64,000 nt of DNA from Saxidomus purpurata (Eukaryota; Mollusca; Bivalvia; Venerida; Veneridae), in the NCBI GenBank assembly GCA_022818135.1, contig JAFMSR010000008.1, positions 34,610,257 through 34,674,256 on the forward strand, in the 5' to 3' direction. Both the position numbers and the translations under genes were made by a program. Below the pieces are notes generated by a model. It was given only the letters and a program-made list of their open reading frames with translations. It had not been told where the DNA came from and did not search any database. Shown here piece after piece: positions 34,566 to 46,526 of this stretch. Within the stretch, counting starts at the first letter, position 1; every line of letters starts with the position of its first letter.

Positions 34566-37500
34566 ATGGGTAAGAAGAAACTAATAGACGTGGTTACAGT
34601 CAATGTTGAAGATAGACTGGATTCCAACGGTGCCCTTCGTAACGTCGCTGTGAAGGATGCCTGGCAAAGACTTCGACAAAATATTGAAGTGGTAACTACC
34701 AACAGTTATGTTTAGATTGTGAGATACTGTGTGAATTGTCTAAAACTTGACATTCAGAAAAATAGTCAACCGAATGTAAATGAGTTGTAAAATCTTGTGT
34801 TTTGTTCGTAGTGTTTTAAACACAAAACGGTTCATAAAGTTTGAAGACGACATTTAAAAAAGGTATTACCATAATGATTATTCTACTTCAATTTACATGT
34901 TAACATCATCAGTTTAGCATGAATCGGTCTGAAAAACTCTGAATGTGGGACAAACTGTGCCATAAGTTGTAATCCCTAGTCCTGGGTTAATGATATGTTG
35001 GTAAAACGAAAATTAAATCTTGTTTGTGAAAAAAATCTGGTAAAGTACATGTATTATCATTTATGGTAATAAAGAAATCACGAATTGTGTATGTAAATTT
35101 TCGTTTCTTGTATTATGATACTTCATTCCTCCCCCGCCCCCCTTTTTGACTTGGATATCTATCATCCATATTTCATTTTATTTTATTTCAGAAAGAATGG
35201 AGGGATGCAGAAAGCATTCTCCAAGAACTGACAGATAAACTACAGAAGATAAACATGTTGAAGTCTATGACAAGTGCATTCAGTAAATTGAAAGTCGCAG
35301 TAAGAAACCTTAAATATCGTCATTGGATAAAAATAATTACACTATTTGCAATTATGGTATATTGGCATTACCTATAGTTGTTGCTGCATATAGTACGTAC
35401 TCATTCTGCGATTAATTATCTGGCAAACTAATTTTAATAGACAGGTTAAAAAAATCTAAAACCAGTATTATTTATATTTTGTTTGATATTACTAATCCAA
35501 ATTTTAAGTTTCACTGTATACATAGTTGTTAGATCCGAATATTGACCTTTAAATACTTCAGTTTCAGACTCCTGACCAGATGGTAGAAGAAAACGACTAT
35601 CTTAGTTCGAAGGACACGCCTTGGGACGATAAACGTGAACAGTTAAAGATGGCTAAGTAAATGTTAATTAATTTATAAAGATAAGGTCACAAATAATGCT
35701 GCAATACATAAAATTATATTTTCAAAATTGCACAGAGTACGACTAAATAGGACAGCAACTAATGTAGTGATTTTTATACAGCAAACATCAAGAAGCTAAA
35801 ACATAGCGATTGAAACATGCCCGGTGCTAATTTTGTGACGGTTAGATTACAACAAATGCAGGCTTCACATGTCTATGCGACAAAGGTTCATTCTTCAACG
35901 TTTGTATCCAGTATAGCCAAAATTATTATATTTTCACGATTCAAGATAGTAACTGTAGATAAAGTAAACGTTACAGAGACAGTCACAACGTTAAAGAAAC
36001 TGTAGAAAGCAGTTCTACAATGACAAAAAGGGAAGGGAAATAAAAAAACATTAACTAAACCAGTGAATGATCAGTTTTGGGAACTCCCCTCTATGGAGTT
36101 GGATTTTGATTGCTTCTGAGATTTATTTTCAGTCTTTATTGAGATTAGAATAAACTTTCTTTTTTTCAGTGATCTTAAAAAGGCAAATGAAGACATTGAA
36201 GGATTGTGTTCGTGTTTGAAGAAAGTAAAGGAAAGTTTAGAAAAAGACAACAGTGTTCCCGAAAGGATAGATGCACCGAGTGACACATCTGCTGAAATAA
36301 CAACTTGCTATCGTTCTCTCTTATCTATATGCGAGAAATGCCAAAAAGTATTAAGGTTGTAATTTATGTATTCATTAAACATTACGTTCTATCATTACCA
36401 TGTGCTATAATGTTGGTGAGAATCCATGTTGTAAAGGAGATATTTATTCATTGATGTAGCTTAGACGCTAAAACGCGTACACGAATAAAGGCAATTAAAC
36501 AATTGAATTTTGTGCCTCATGAATAAACAACTATCGTTAATTACATTTGAACTCGTGCTATAAATATTTTATTTCACATTAAAGAGAAAACGAGCATCTG
36601 AAGAAGCGTATTGACAATACCGAAGCACGCAATAAAGACATGGAAAAACAGGCAAAAGAAAAAGAAGAGAGAATAGATAAGTAAGCATCATCCATCGCAC
36701 TTTGAAATGTTGTTACGTGTTTTATGCTTTTAACATATGTTTGGGTACGTTGTCTTAATGAGGTTCAATGGCTGTTCAAATAAAATAATCTAATAATTTA
36801 TCATAGACTGGAGTTGTTTTTTTTTATTTGCTCTTTTTTTAGATATAAATGAGCTAATGTGAGAAAAGATACCTCGACGATTCAGCTCTTATTTCTTACA
36901 GACTACAGGCAAATTATACAAATTCAGTGTTGCAATTACATTGTTTTTATATTTTCATCTCCCACAAAGGCTAACACAGACAGTCGATCTTCTAGAAAAG
37001 AAACACAATAACAATAAAGAAGAGAAAATAGACAATATGAAGGAACAGCTCAAGCTGAAAAGTCTCGAAAGACAAATTGAATTGAAGGAATCAGAGATGG
37101 TTAAACTGAAGCAGGACAATGAAAATCTTAACAAACGGTATCCAAATGATCATTATAGATCCACTTTAAATCAGACATCTGTCATTTGATATCAAGCAAA
37201 AACTGGTAAAAATAAGCAAGTTTACAAACATTAGCTTGTATCCTAAGCAATATATTTATATTTTAGTGTTTTCTTTTTCCCATATTTTAGACTTTCTCAC
37301 TAATATTTTCATTTCCTTTTTGGCAGCACTGCACTTTAAGACCCTATAGTCAAGAGACCAAGTCGTTCTCTGATTGCAAAATCTTTTGATATATAATTTA
37401 AATGTATTGAATTTGAAAATATCTAAGTCTGTATCGCATAATCATTTATAATGTAGTGCTGGTCTCGTTGCCTACTTTATCATTTCGTGAATTTTTTAAA

Positions 37501-39548
37501 AACAAATTACATCTGTTAATATCTGCAATTGTTTTCTTACCTCTTAATAACTTCATATTGCAGAATAAACGAGTTCATGGATGAGAAAAGCTCCGAAATG
37601 GCCGACCTATACAATCCATACCCACCGGACAAAATAGCAGAACAATTTAAGGATCTCTTTAACACCATGTGGAAGGACGCCTTTGAATTTTACAAAACAA
37701 AACTGAAGAAAACAGAAAAACAGTCTGCAGAACGACTTCTGCATATACTCCAAGTACGTTTGATACAGTTTTCTTTAAGTCTAGTCTCATTTTTGATGGA
37801 ACCGTAGTCTGTAACTTCGGTCCCAAATTAACGCTGTTACTCAGAACAAACACAAACTTAATTACAGAATTAACTCCTTTCCAAATATCATCCCTTCTTG
37901 AAATATATAATTTCAAAGATTTACTGTTTTATTATTTTGCAGGACACATGTTCATTCTGCAATGAATCCAGTGCGAACCAAATGCAGAAACTTATTGGCG
38001 AATTCATTTACCCAAACGATGCGCCAGAGGCTATGCACGTAAGATATATGATCGTGATAATGTACAAAGATGAATTTTGCTGTAGAAAATACATTGTAAA
38101 GATAAGATTAAAATGTTCATGTACAAGAGGGGGCTTTACCAACTGGCTACATAGTATTAGGCATCAAAAATGAATCACACAGAGACAAATCCAGGTGAAG
38201 TGTAACCCGATATCAGGGATTTAGGAACCCCCAATTTATCCTTGTCGTACGATAAAATTGTGTGTTAAATCCACTGCCTTGTGTATGGATCTTACAAATT
38301 GAATTGGTTGAATGTATTACTACATAAAATAAAACATGACTTAAACCAAAACAACACTCTTGCTACTACATACATGTTAGTCATGTATGTATTTAAGTCA
38401 CTTTCCCATTTCATTCACACATCCTTAACAATTTCCTCAGCTATAGTTCTAAAGTTCAACTCTTGTGAATTTCAGGATCTGTCAAAAGTAGAAGACTCGG
38501 ATATAAAACAAGTGCAGAATCTACGGAAACAGACATGTCGGTTGTCTTGTGAATTCGTGAAAAACGTGAGTTTTTATATATGAAAGATGACTTAGGTGTC
38601 ATGTTTTTTTTATATCCTGCATAAGGATTAAAGATCTAACTAGTTTAGGCACAATTATTTTACATAAAAGCATTATACAGTTTAGACTGTTCCAATAACT
38701 CCTGTATATAGATAGACTTGCATCATAGCATTTTCATAAAATGACCACATCTCCTACATAAGTCTCTGTTGAGATGAGCTTTAATAGAAATTATATCTTT
38801 GATAGATTTCTCCTGGTATTGCAAATAGCTTTGTTTATAAGGGTTTAAAGCTAAAATGAAATCTCAATCTCTGCATGTTTTGTAAGTTTATTAGACACTA
38901 AGATTGTTAATGAGACATTTTTGGCGCCATATCTTCTTTACATTCCTACAGTACAAGTGTACTCTATAACCAAAGTATCCATGTGGCAGTCGCCATTGTA
39001 AGGTTTATATACAACACATCATTTTAATTGTTTCTGATGCATTTATACATTGACTCTAATCAAAGAAGATGTCTAGACACAATTGTAAACAAGTGGCGCA
39101 AGTGTACGCATTTAACTCTTCTACCCGTGACAAACCTAAAAAGGCACATGTTATAAACTTTGTTGTACACTATTACACATCATTTCTTATTACTGTTGCC
39201 ATTGTCAGGGATTTACTAATAGTTATGAAACTAACATGTCATATAACATTTCAGTTATTTGTTACGAAACTAGAATCTGCAAATGGCGAAACGTATACAT
39301 TTGAAGAACTCACCGAGTGCATGCCATACATAGAACGATCCGTTGAAATATGTTGGTTCCTGACACTGCAGACACCTCCAATGCATATAGGATTTGAGGA
39401 CAATGCCATGCAAGATATTGCTGTGGATAAAACTAAATACGAAATAACTTCCGGGAAAGGGACAAAGGTTGACATTGTCATGTGGCCGCCTCTGTATAGA
39501 TCACAAGGCGGACACGTGATGTCAAAGGGATGTATTCAAACGAAATAA
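34566..39548 (+). CDS. Gene D: Mieap (SPATA18)-like protein
   Basis: Ten exons: 34566-34691, 35192-35299, 35568-35656, 36170-36355, 36585-36680, 36970-37137, 37564-37753, 37943-38038, 38476-38565, 39255-39548. They total 1443 nt (480 aa), all phases compatible. The N-terminal 78 aa align with the first two exons of gene E with the boundary at the same place, which supports the start at MGKKKLIDVV. Residues about 108-258 are charged and heptad-like (coiled coil). Residues about 265-480 match the Mieap C-terminal domain: PDKIAEQFKDLFNTMWKDAF, then ICWFLTLQTPPMHIGF and IVMWPPLYRSQGGHVMSKG. In vertebrates Mieap is a mitochondrial quality-control protein; a similar role here is inference. The C terminus is shorter than in gene E and the usual QDP is QTP. 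AATAAA overlaps the stop codon (39544-39549). Confidence 0.86.
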
Positions 39549-39669
39549 AAGGAAGAGTCACCTTGAAAGACCAAACACTCTACCATATTCTGATTACTTC
39601 ACATAATAATATTTATATAAACCAAAATTATGAACAAATGAAATAGTGAATTATTTCGCAGACCATTTC

Positions 39670-40038
39670 ATATCAAGGTAGCATCAGGCAAATGCAGGAA
39701 TTTCAGTAGCTATTTTTTTTACTTTTGTCACCATGCATAGAAAGTATGTAAACTTATACATTTTCGGAAAGGTCTTTTGAATCATGAAACAATTGATGAT
39801 GCTCATGACACAAAAAGAAATACGCCATTTAATGTAATACAACTTTTTACCTGTCTTCACTTTTTGAACATGCCTCACAACTAGGGATAACCCCCCTATA
39901 TTCTAAAATGTTCTTGTATTTTATACATTGCTACATGTGAGGGAACCATGCCACTGATTTTGTAAAACGTTACTTTTTACAATTTTATTACCATTTTTGT
40001 ATTGTTGTGGGTTCTTTTGTCAGGCGCTACCTTGATAT
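39670..40038. mobile_element. Inverted-repeat element downstream of gene D, about 370 bp
   Basis: The left end ATATCAAGGTAGCATCAGGC is matched by the right end TGTCAGGCGCTACCTTGATAT in reverse complement with few mismatches. There is no coding capacity. It is directly followed by a second element at 40041. Confidence 0.72.
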
Positions 40039-40040
40039 AT

Positions 40041-40236
40041 TTAAGGAAAAAAGTTATGAACGGTTCGAAATTGTTTATGTAATTAAATTTTAATTGTAGG
40101 TTTGACGTCTACGTCAGCTTCAAGATTATTGAAGATTTGTAATCGATTTGAAAATTATGAAATTCTTATGTTTTTCTAATTATGAATAAAATATCCGACA
40201 TCAGCATTGGTACCGTGCAGAACTTTTGTCCTTGAG
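40041..40236. mobile_element. MITE copy 2 (short form; long form at 53220-53763)
   Basis: The left end TTAAGGAAAAAAGTTATGAA and right end GCAGAACTTTTGTCCTTGAG are imperfect inverted repeats matching the ends of the element in gene F intron 4. The stretch TTATGTTTTTCTAATTATGA also matches that element in reverse orientation. It is an internally deleted or shorter relative. Confidence 0.68.
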
Positions 40237-40356
40237 TATGTGTTTTTATCTACATTGATATATCTGATTTTTATTCTCTTCTTTAACGATGAATAAAAGT
40301 GTTTCAAAGCCCCATATTTTCTGTTATCATGGTAATCGTTAACGTAAAATATTGTC

Positions 40357-40523
40357 TTTTGTCGTCAAAACCACGGATATTCGGGGTTTTGACAGAAAAA
40401 AATAATTGAAACTCTTTTTTTCAAATTCTCGTTTTTACCCTAACATGTCATATACATTGTATGAGAATTTGAAAATTATTTTTTTCTGTCCAAACCCCGA
40501 GTATATGAGGTCAAAGCCGTTTG
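40357..40523. repeat. Palindromic element of about 165 bp
   Basis: CGGGGTTTTGACAGAAAAAA (from 40382) is mirrored by TTTTTTCTGTCCAAACCCCG (to 40499), and TTCAAATTCTC by GAGAATTTGAA nearer the centre. It would fold into one long hairpin. It lies between genes D and E. Confidence 0.85.
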
Positions 40524-41041
40524 ATTTCGCAGTGGACTGCTAAATTGCTTGAGAATAGCAATAAAAGGCCAAGAAAGTAGATACCAATGTTACATTTCTA
40601 TAACCTGTGACCGGAGCTTATTACACCTTACACTACAGTTCTCTCGTCTAAAAGAAATGCATTTATAAATAGATATTTAGATGATTTCTGCAACCCAATG
40701 AGTTGTCAACAAAGACCTGAAGTTAATTATCCGATACCCGAAAACATATACAACCAGGTTTAATAAATCAAGTCAACTATGAAAGTTGTAAAGTACTTCC
40801 CTTATCGGTTGATCAAAATTGAAACAAAAGAAAAGAATTTAGTTTCAATATTTGTAAAATGTTTTTGAAAAGAATTACCAACTATGGATTGTGACTAATT
40901 ATACTTACCAAAATCCTTTTTATTTTTACAGTTAGTAAAAAGCGTGTATTTTAATGCGTTTTGAAAATACTGTGCACTTGTGTAAAAAAAAGCTGGCAAT
41001 AGTTACATGTACTAGTTAATTACAAATATAATATTGATACT

Positions 41042-44000
41042 ATGCTTAAAATGACATTTAACGCTAGAAAACTGGAGTTAGTATTGAAGGAAGTGAACGC
41101 AGATCTACAAGACGAAGGTGTATTAAGAGAAAGACTCACACAAGATATTTGGACTAAATTGATGTCAAACTTAATGCAGGTAATACACTCCAATTTTACT
41201 GGTCGTAATATTTGCAGCGAAAATGAATGATTATCAATGAATATTTTTCAGTTAGTGCAATGCAAATTATATATGTCGGTATAACATTCACCCCGTAGAC
41301 GTTGTATTCTAAAGTCACAGAAATAATGACGGGTAGCGTCTGTTTGTAGGCATTACAAACATATATCGTCACACATAATTATGTTTACTTTATCTGATGT
41401 TATCCCTTAAAAATGCACAAAATGATGCAAAATTACAGTTTTGCTACATAAACATTGTCAATGGCCTCTGTCTACTAATTTTTAATACTAGTGAATTCAA
41501 TATTATGGCACACTAAGTAAATTGCAAGACAAAAGCATTTGGAAATTAGGAGGCTGGTAGATAATAATTTTTGAGCAAATGAATACAACCTGGTTGTGTC
41601 CATAGGAAGCTACTGTAATGTACTCCGTCGCTATTTATTGTGTTGGAGTGGTCGATATCTATGATTGGTGACACTATTCAATCTCAAGTTAATGATTGTG
41701 ACAAATTTCATGCTCAAGATACCTATGATTTTGATTGTCAATGTTCTTCATTTTAACTGTTTGTGTTGCAACTAAAGTAACATACAATAAAACACAACAA
41801 AGGCGGGTGTATTTTGAACTACCAGAATAGGTACCTGTGAGTAGCAATAATGATATAAGGTTCAGTCAAGCGAATACCTGCACCATCCTAAATAAGCAGA
41901 TCTAACATTGCCACCGCGTAATTCGCTAACCCCACTTCCTCTTCATTTATTATTTATATAACTGTGTGTTTTGAAACACTGTCATTTTCTTTATCTTAGG
42001 GTGAATATCTTATGGCGATTCCTATCAGACAGGAACTGCAGAAGCATATCAGAGCGAAGCGACCAGATAAAATCTTCACATTCAATCAGATTATACACAG
42101 ACTTGATGAAATCTTAGACAGATACGTGAGTTAAATCGAATCTGTGTCAGAATAACCGACAGTTTGAAATTCTCAGCTGTAAAGTTGAAAGAAATAACCA
42201 TTTTAACTCTTAACTTTTAATTTTACAAACATGATAGAAAGTCTGAAGCAGACAGATAACGTTTTGACACATGACTCCATCTTCTTGTGATTAAAATTTC
42301 TGTGCAAATTTAAATGCAAGCATCCGTCCCCTACTTCACAAAATGCCTCAGATGCATGCAGGTGACTATCCTGCACTTTTGATTTCTTTATTCGATAAAG
42401 ATAAAACTAACTATTATTCGACCAAACTGAGTAGTATTCGACCAAACTGAGTATTATTCGATTAAAGTGAGTATTATTCGATAAAACTGGGTATTATTCG
42501 ACCAAACTGAGTATTATTCGATTAAACTGATACTACCGGGAATAATTATTATTTGTCTGTCTAACATCCGTCGAACTTGTGTGAGATCATATGGGCTATA
42601 CATATTACACTCAGTTTGGTTACTGTGTCCCGTCTAGAATTATAAACATGAAATATGTTTGAGCAACTGATATAACCGGGATCAAACTTGGCAAAGATTC
42701 TGCGGTCGCATGCATGGTTCCCAAAACTTGTTGTCGACAACGGACGATAGTCCTTGATGAACTGACAGGTTTTACCATAATGCTGTCCCTTTCCTAAATT
42801 CTCTCTAACATACCGACATTAAACCACAAAGAACAGAAAAAAGTAGGACCACGATAGAGACACCATGAGCAAAATCAAGACTTGTGTTCGTATAGTCTGC
42901 TTTATGTTCTTTATTTTGCTTTCAATACTTCATGTTACCGATTGTAGTCTTATCTTAATAACATTTGCAATAAATGTTTTTGCAGATTCCACCACCCGAG
43001 CTCAATGACTTAGGAAAGGAGAGAAACCAAATGGGGAAGAAGGGAAAACATAAACAAGTAACAGTGAAGACGAGTGAGGAGCAAAGCACGAATGAGTATG
43101 TATAAATCCGGTAGCGTCTAGTGAAGCAAACTATGCTTTAGCCCTTCTGTTATTATTCAATTCAAAGGTAATGATAGTTGTTTTATCAACTTGTGTGGAT
43201 TTAATGTAGAGTTTGTATTTTGTCTTACAGAATATTTGCTTTTACTCCTCTATAGCGAAAGACTCCCTAATCCAATGCAGGCAGTGTACAAGGAGTCCAA
43301 GGTGCTTCATCAGACATCTACCAGAAATATGACTGTACAAACATCCAGGTATGTCCTAACTTTTACATGTATGTAGAAAGTAGGTTTGTACAGGCGTGCA
43401 TATGTGAATAAGAAAGAAAGAAAGATAGTTGGACAGAGAGCATACTTATAAAGTGTAAAATGACATCATTCCTTAATAAACATTAGAGCATTGCCCCGTG
43501 AACACAGAAACTAGAAACATCCATGGTGCTTATTGGTGCAGATGTACGTTGTTACGTGTAATATGCTCGAGGGCTGCTTCATAGAGTTCTGAACGGCACT
43601 GGTGAAAAAATGATTATAGGTTTACGACATTTTCAACTTACGGGGTTTGGACTTCTGATCTCCGGGCTAGGAGTCTCAACAGACATGATCTTTGTGTCAT
43701 TTCTGGAACCCTCAGATCTCGAGTTTAGGAATAACTTTAGCACTGACTTACCTTAAGTGGAAGAATAACTTAACTCACTGCTCTTACAAATCAGCACAAC
43801 ATATCTGGAATAAATAACTATAAAATGTAGTCGTTTCAGGGATATGAAGACAGATGTTTATTACGAGAGAGAAATACCGACGTCGAACAGAGAAATAGCT
43901 ATACAGACTTCAAAGTAAGTAAATGAAATTGCTCTTTCATGTTTGCTAACTGTTGAGACATTTAAGCGGCAGAACGTACTGGCTGTTTGCGACCACTGTT

Positions 44001-46479
44001 TGTGAAATTAACTGTGTTTATGTGTGTAACTCATTCAGTGGACATCTGCGCTCTCTGCAACAATTCAACAGTTACTATTATACCGTTTAATGAAATTATT
44101 ACGTGTCGAGTAGGAAAAAGTATTACCTAGTACATTTCGCGATAAGAACTAAAAGATGTTTGTAATTGTTTTACAGAGCTGCTGTAAGTGAGGCTACTAC
44201 ACAGATCAAAGGGAGTACTTTCATTACCATTTCAAAGAAAGACGAGTCAGTGGAAACCGACCGGTAAGATACTTCAAACACTCATATATACTCATATAGT
44301 TGCTTAGAATTAAACTTAAAATCACCATATACTATGAAACCGATCGGCTGTTCTTATAATCCATGACGATATTTACTCTCCTTTCTGGAATATTTTGACC
44401 TTTGTTGATAGTGTATACATAGTTTGAAACCTTAGTGATGACAACATATATCTACCAGTAGATATGTATTAATGATCATGATATTATTCTCCATACTTAG
44501 GGAAGAAAAGTATGAGGAGGATGAGATATCTCGGGAGCAGTATTTTACGATGCAAGCAAACCAAAGCGTTCTTATGACAACGATTGACGACCAACAAATG
44601 AAGATCAAGAGGTAAATGTAAAAACTTGTCCTTACCTGCATTAACCCATTTGTGCTTAGTGTTTTTACAAAATACATTCCGTATACCTTTCCAAACGACA
44701 ACGCCTTGAAGCAGACGACAAATAAAATGTCGTCTGTTCAGGTTTGAAGTTTTTAACTTTTTGGACCACTGTTATGCAAAGCACCCCTGTTTCAAATTGG
44801 AAGTCAGAAGATTCCATTGTAAAAATCTCGTGTGTGGTTCTTTCTCTGAAAAATAGTACTTTTAGTAATTTGATGTTAGGAATAGTGCAGTTTGAAAGGG
44901 ATACACCTAAGGTTTAGATATTTTTCTATGTTTAAGACTTGAAGAAGCTGTGTTCCAGCTTGAAAGGAAGAATATAGCTTTAAAGGACGAACTTAAATCA
45001 GTTGGTGCTGAAAAGGGTGAGAAAATCGATGTGTACAGTAAAGTAGAGAAGGAAATCAAGTTTCTTCGGAACGAATTGAAAATAAAGGAAAGGACATTAC
45101 AGCTTAGTTTGATAGAGAGAAATGAGCTCCTGGACAGGTGAGATAAGATAACTTTTATTATAGTCTCACTTTGCATGGTGACAGTACATATACAAGTACA
45201 TTTACATTTAAAATCATCCTCCGAACTTTTCTTTAAATAATTATGAGAGGCTTATTTGCCTTATATTCTAAAACTGTTATTTTAAAATGTATTTAAAATC
45301 TTTATGTACATATGTATTTACATGTTTATATTAAAATTATTATCAAGACTTTTAAAGAAGAACAATCGCAGGACAACGTGATTGCACAACTGATTTGTAA
45401 ATGCAGATCGCATGAAACATGTTCATACTGTTTATATATACAAGTCAACTACATTTTGTAATTTATTAACATAAAGCGGATCATCATCAGTGAAACACAA
45501 AATAGTTTACGGTCTTTTCAGGTTAAGTGCTGTGACGTCATCAAAGATTGGTAATGGAAACAGGAATATAACGGACTTGAGTGATATTCCTCGACCAACC
45601 CAGATCGCTGACAAATACTCCAAGTTATTTGATAGTGAATGGACTGATGCTTTTCATTTGCTAACACTGGAGATGAAAGAAGAGAAGACCGTTGTACAAT
45701 GGCTTTTTGAAATTCTGCAGGTATAAAGGAAATTACAATTATATTTAAACAAAACAGTGCCATAACAAGTAGCACTTTCAAAATCTTTCAATGTAAGTTA
45801 TGTCCGTTTCATATTTTTTTAATAATTATTGGAGAATTTACTGCTTCTAATTAATTGGTAGAACAATATTACACTTTGAACACGACTTTTACGGAGACTA
45901 AATAACGTCACATGTTTTCTTCGAGTAAAACAGTGATATCTTGGTAACAGTTATTAAACAATCTTAAACTCCTAAGGACATTGCTATTGAATACTGTAAA
46001 AAATACAACGTATCTAAAACTACAAAATGAGAAGGGCGGATTTTAAAGATAACGAGAAAAAATGGAAAAATATGTTTGCAAAATTTAGTTCTTGTGTGTA
46101 CATGTATATATATCGTTCCAGGACTGCTACTGGTATTGTGCAAACATAAATGAGTCACATACAAAGCATCTGATGGAAAGTTTATTACATCCTTTCAGAC
46201 GTACGAGTGAAACTAAGGTAACTAAGTTTATATTCGCAGCGAAACCAAGGTAACTAAGTTTATATTCGTAGCAAAACCAAGTTAACAAAGTTTATATTCG
46301 TAGCGAAACCAAGTTAACTACGTTTATATTCGTAGCAAAACCAAGTTTACAAAGTTTATATTCGTAGCAAAACCAAGTTAACTAAGTTTAAATTCGTAAA
46401 GTTGTGAGAAAATTGCGAGGAAACTATCGATATCGTAGAGCTCTACGTAGTTCCTCGTGACTGTCGTGATAAGACGGGA

Positions 46480-46526
<47 letters not shown>

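Noticed and set aside
43231..43255. Alternative acceptor for gene E exon 4 (TGTCTTACAG at 43230)
   Set aside because: In the incoming phase it reaches a TAG before the coding part of the exon.
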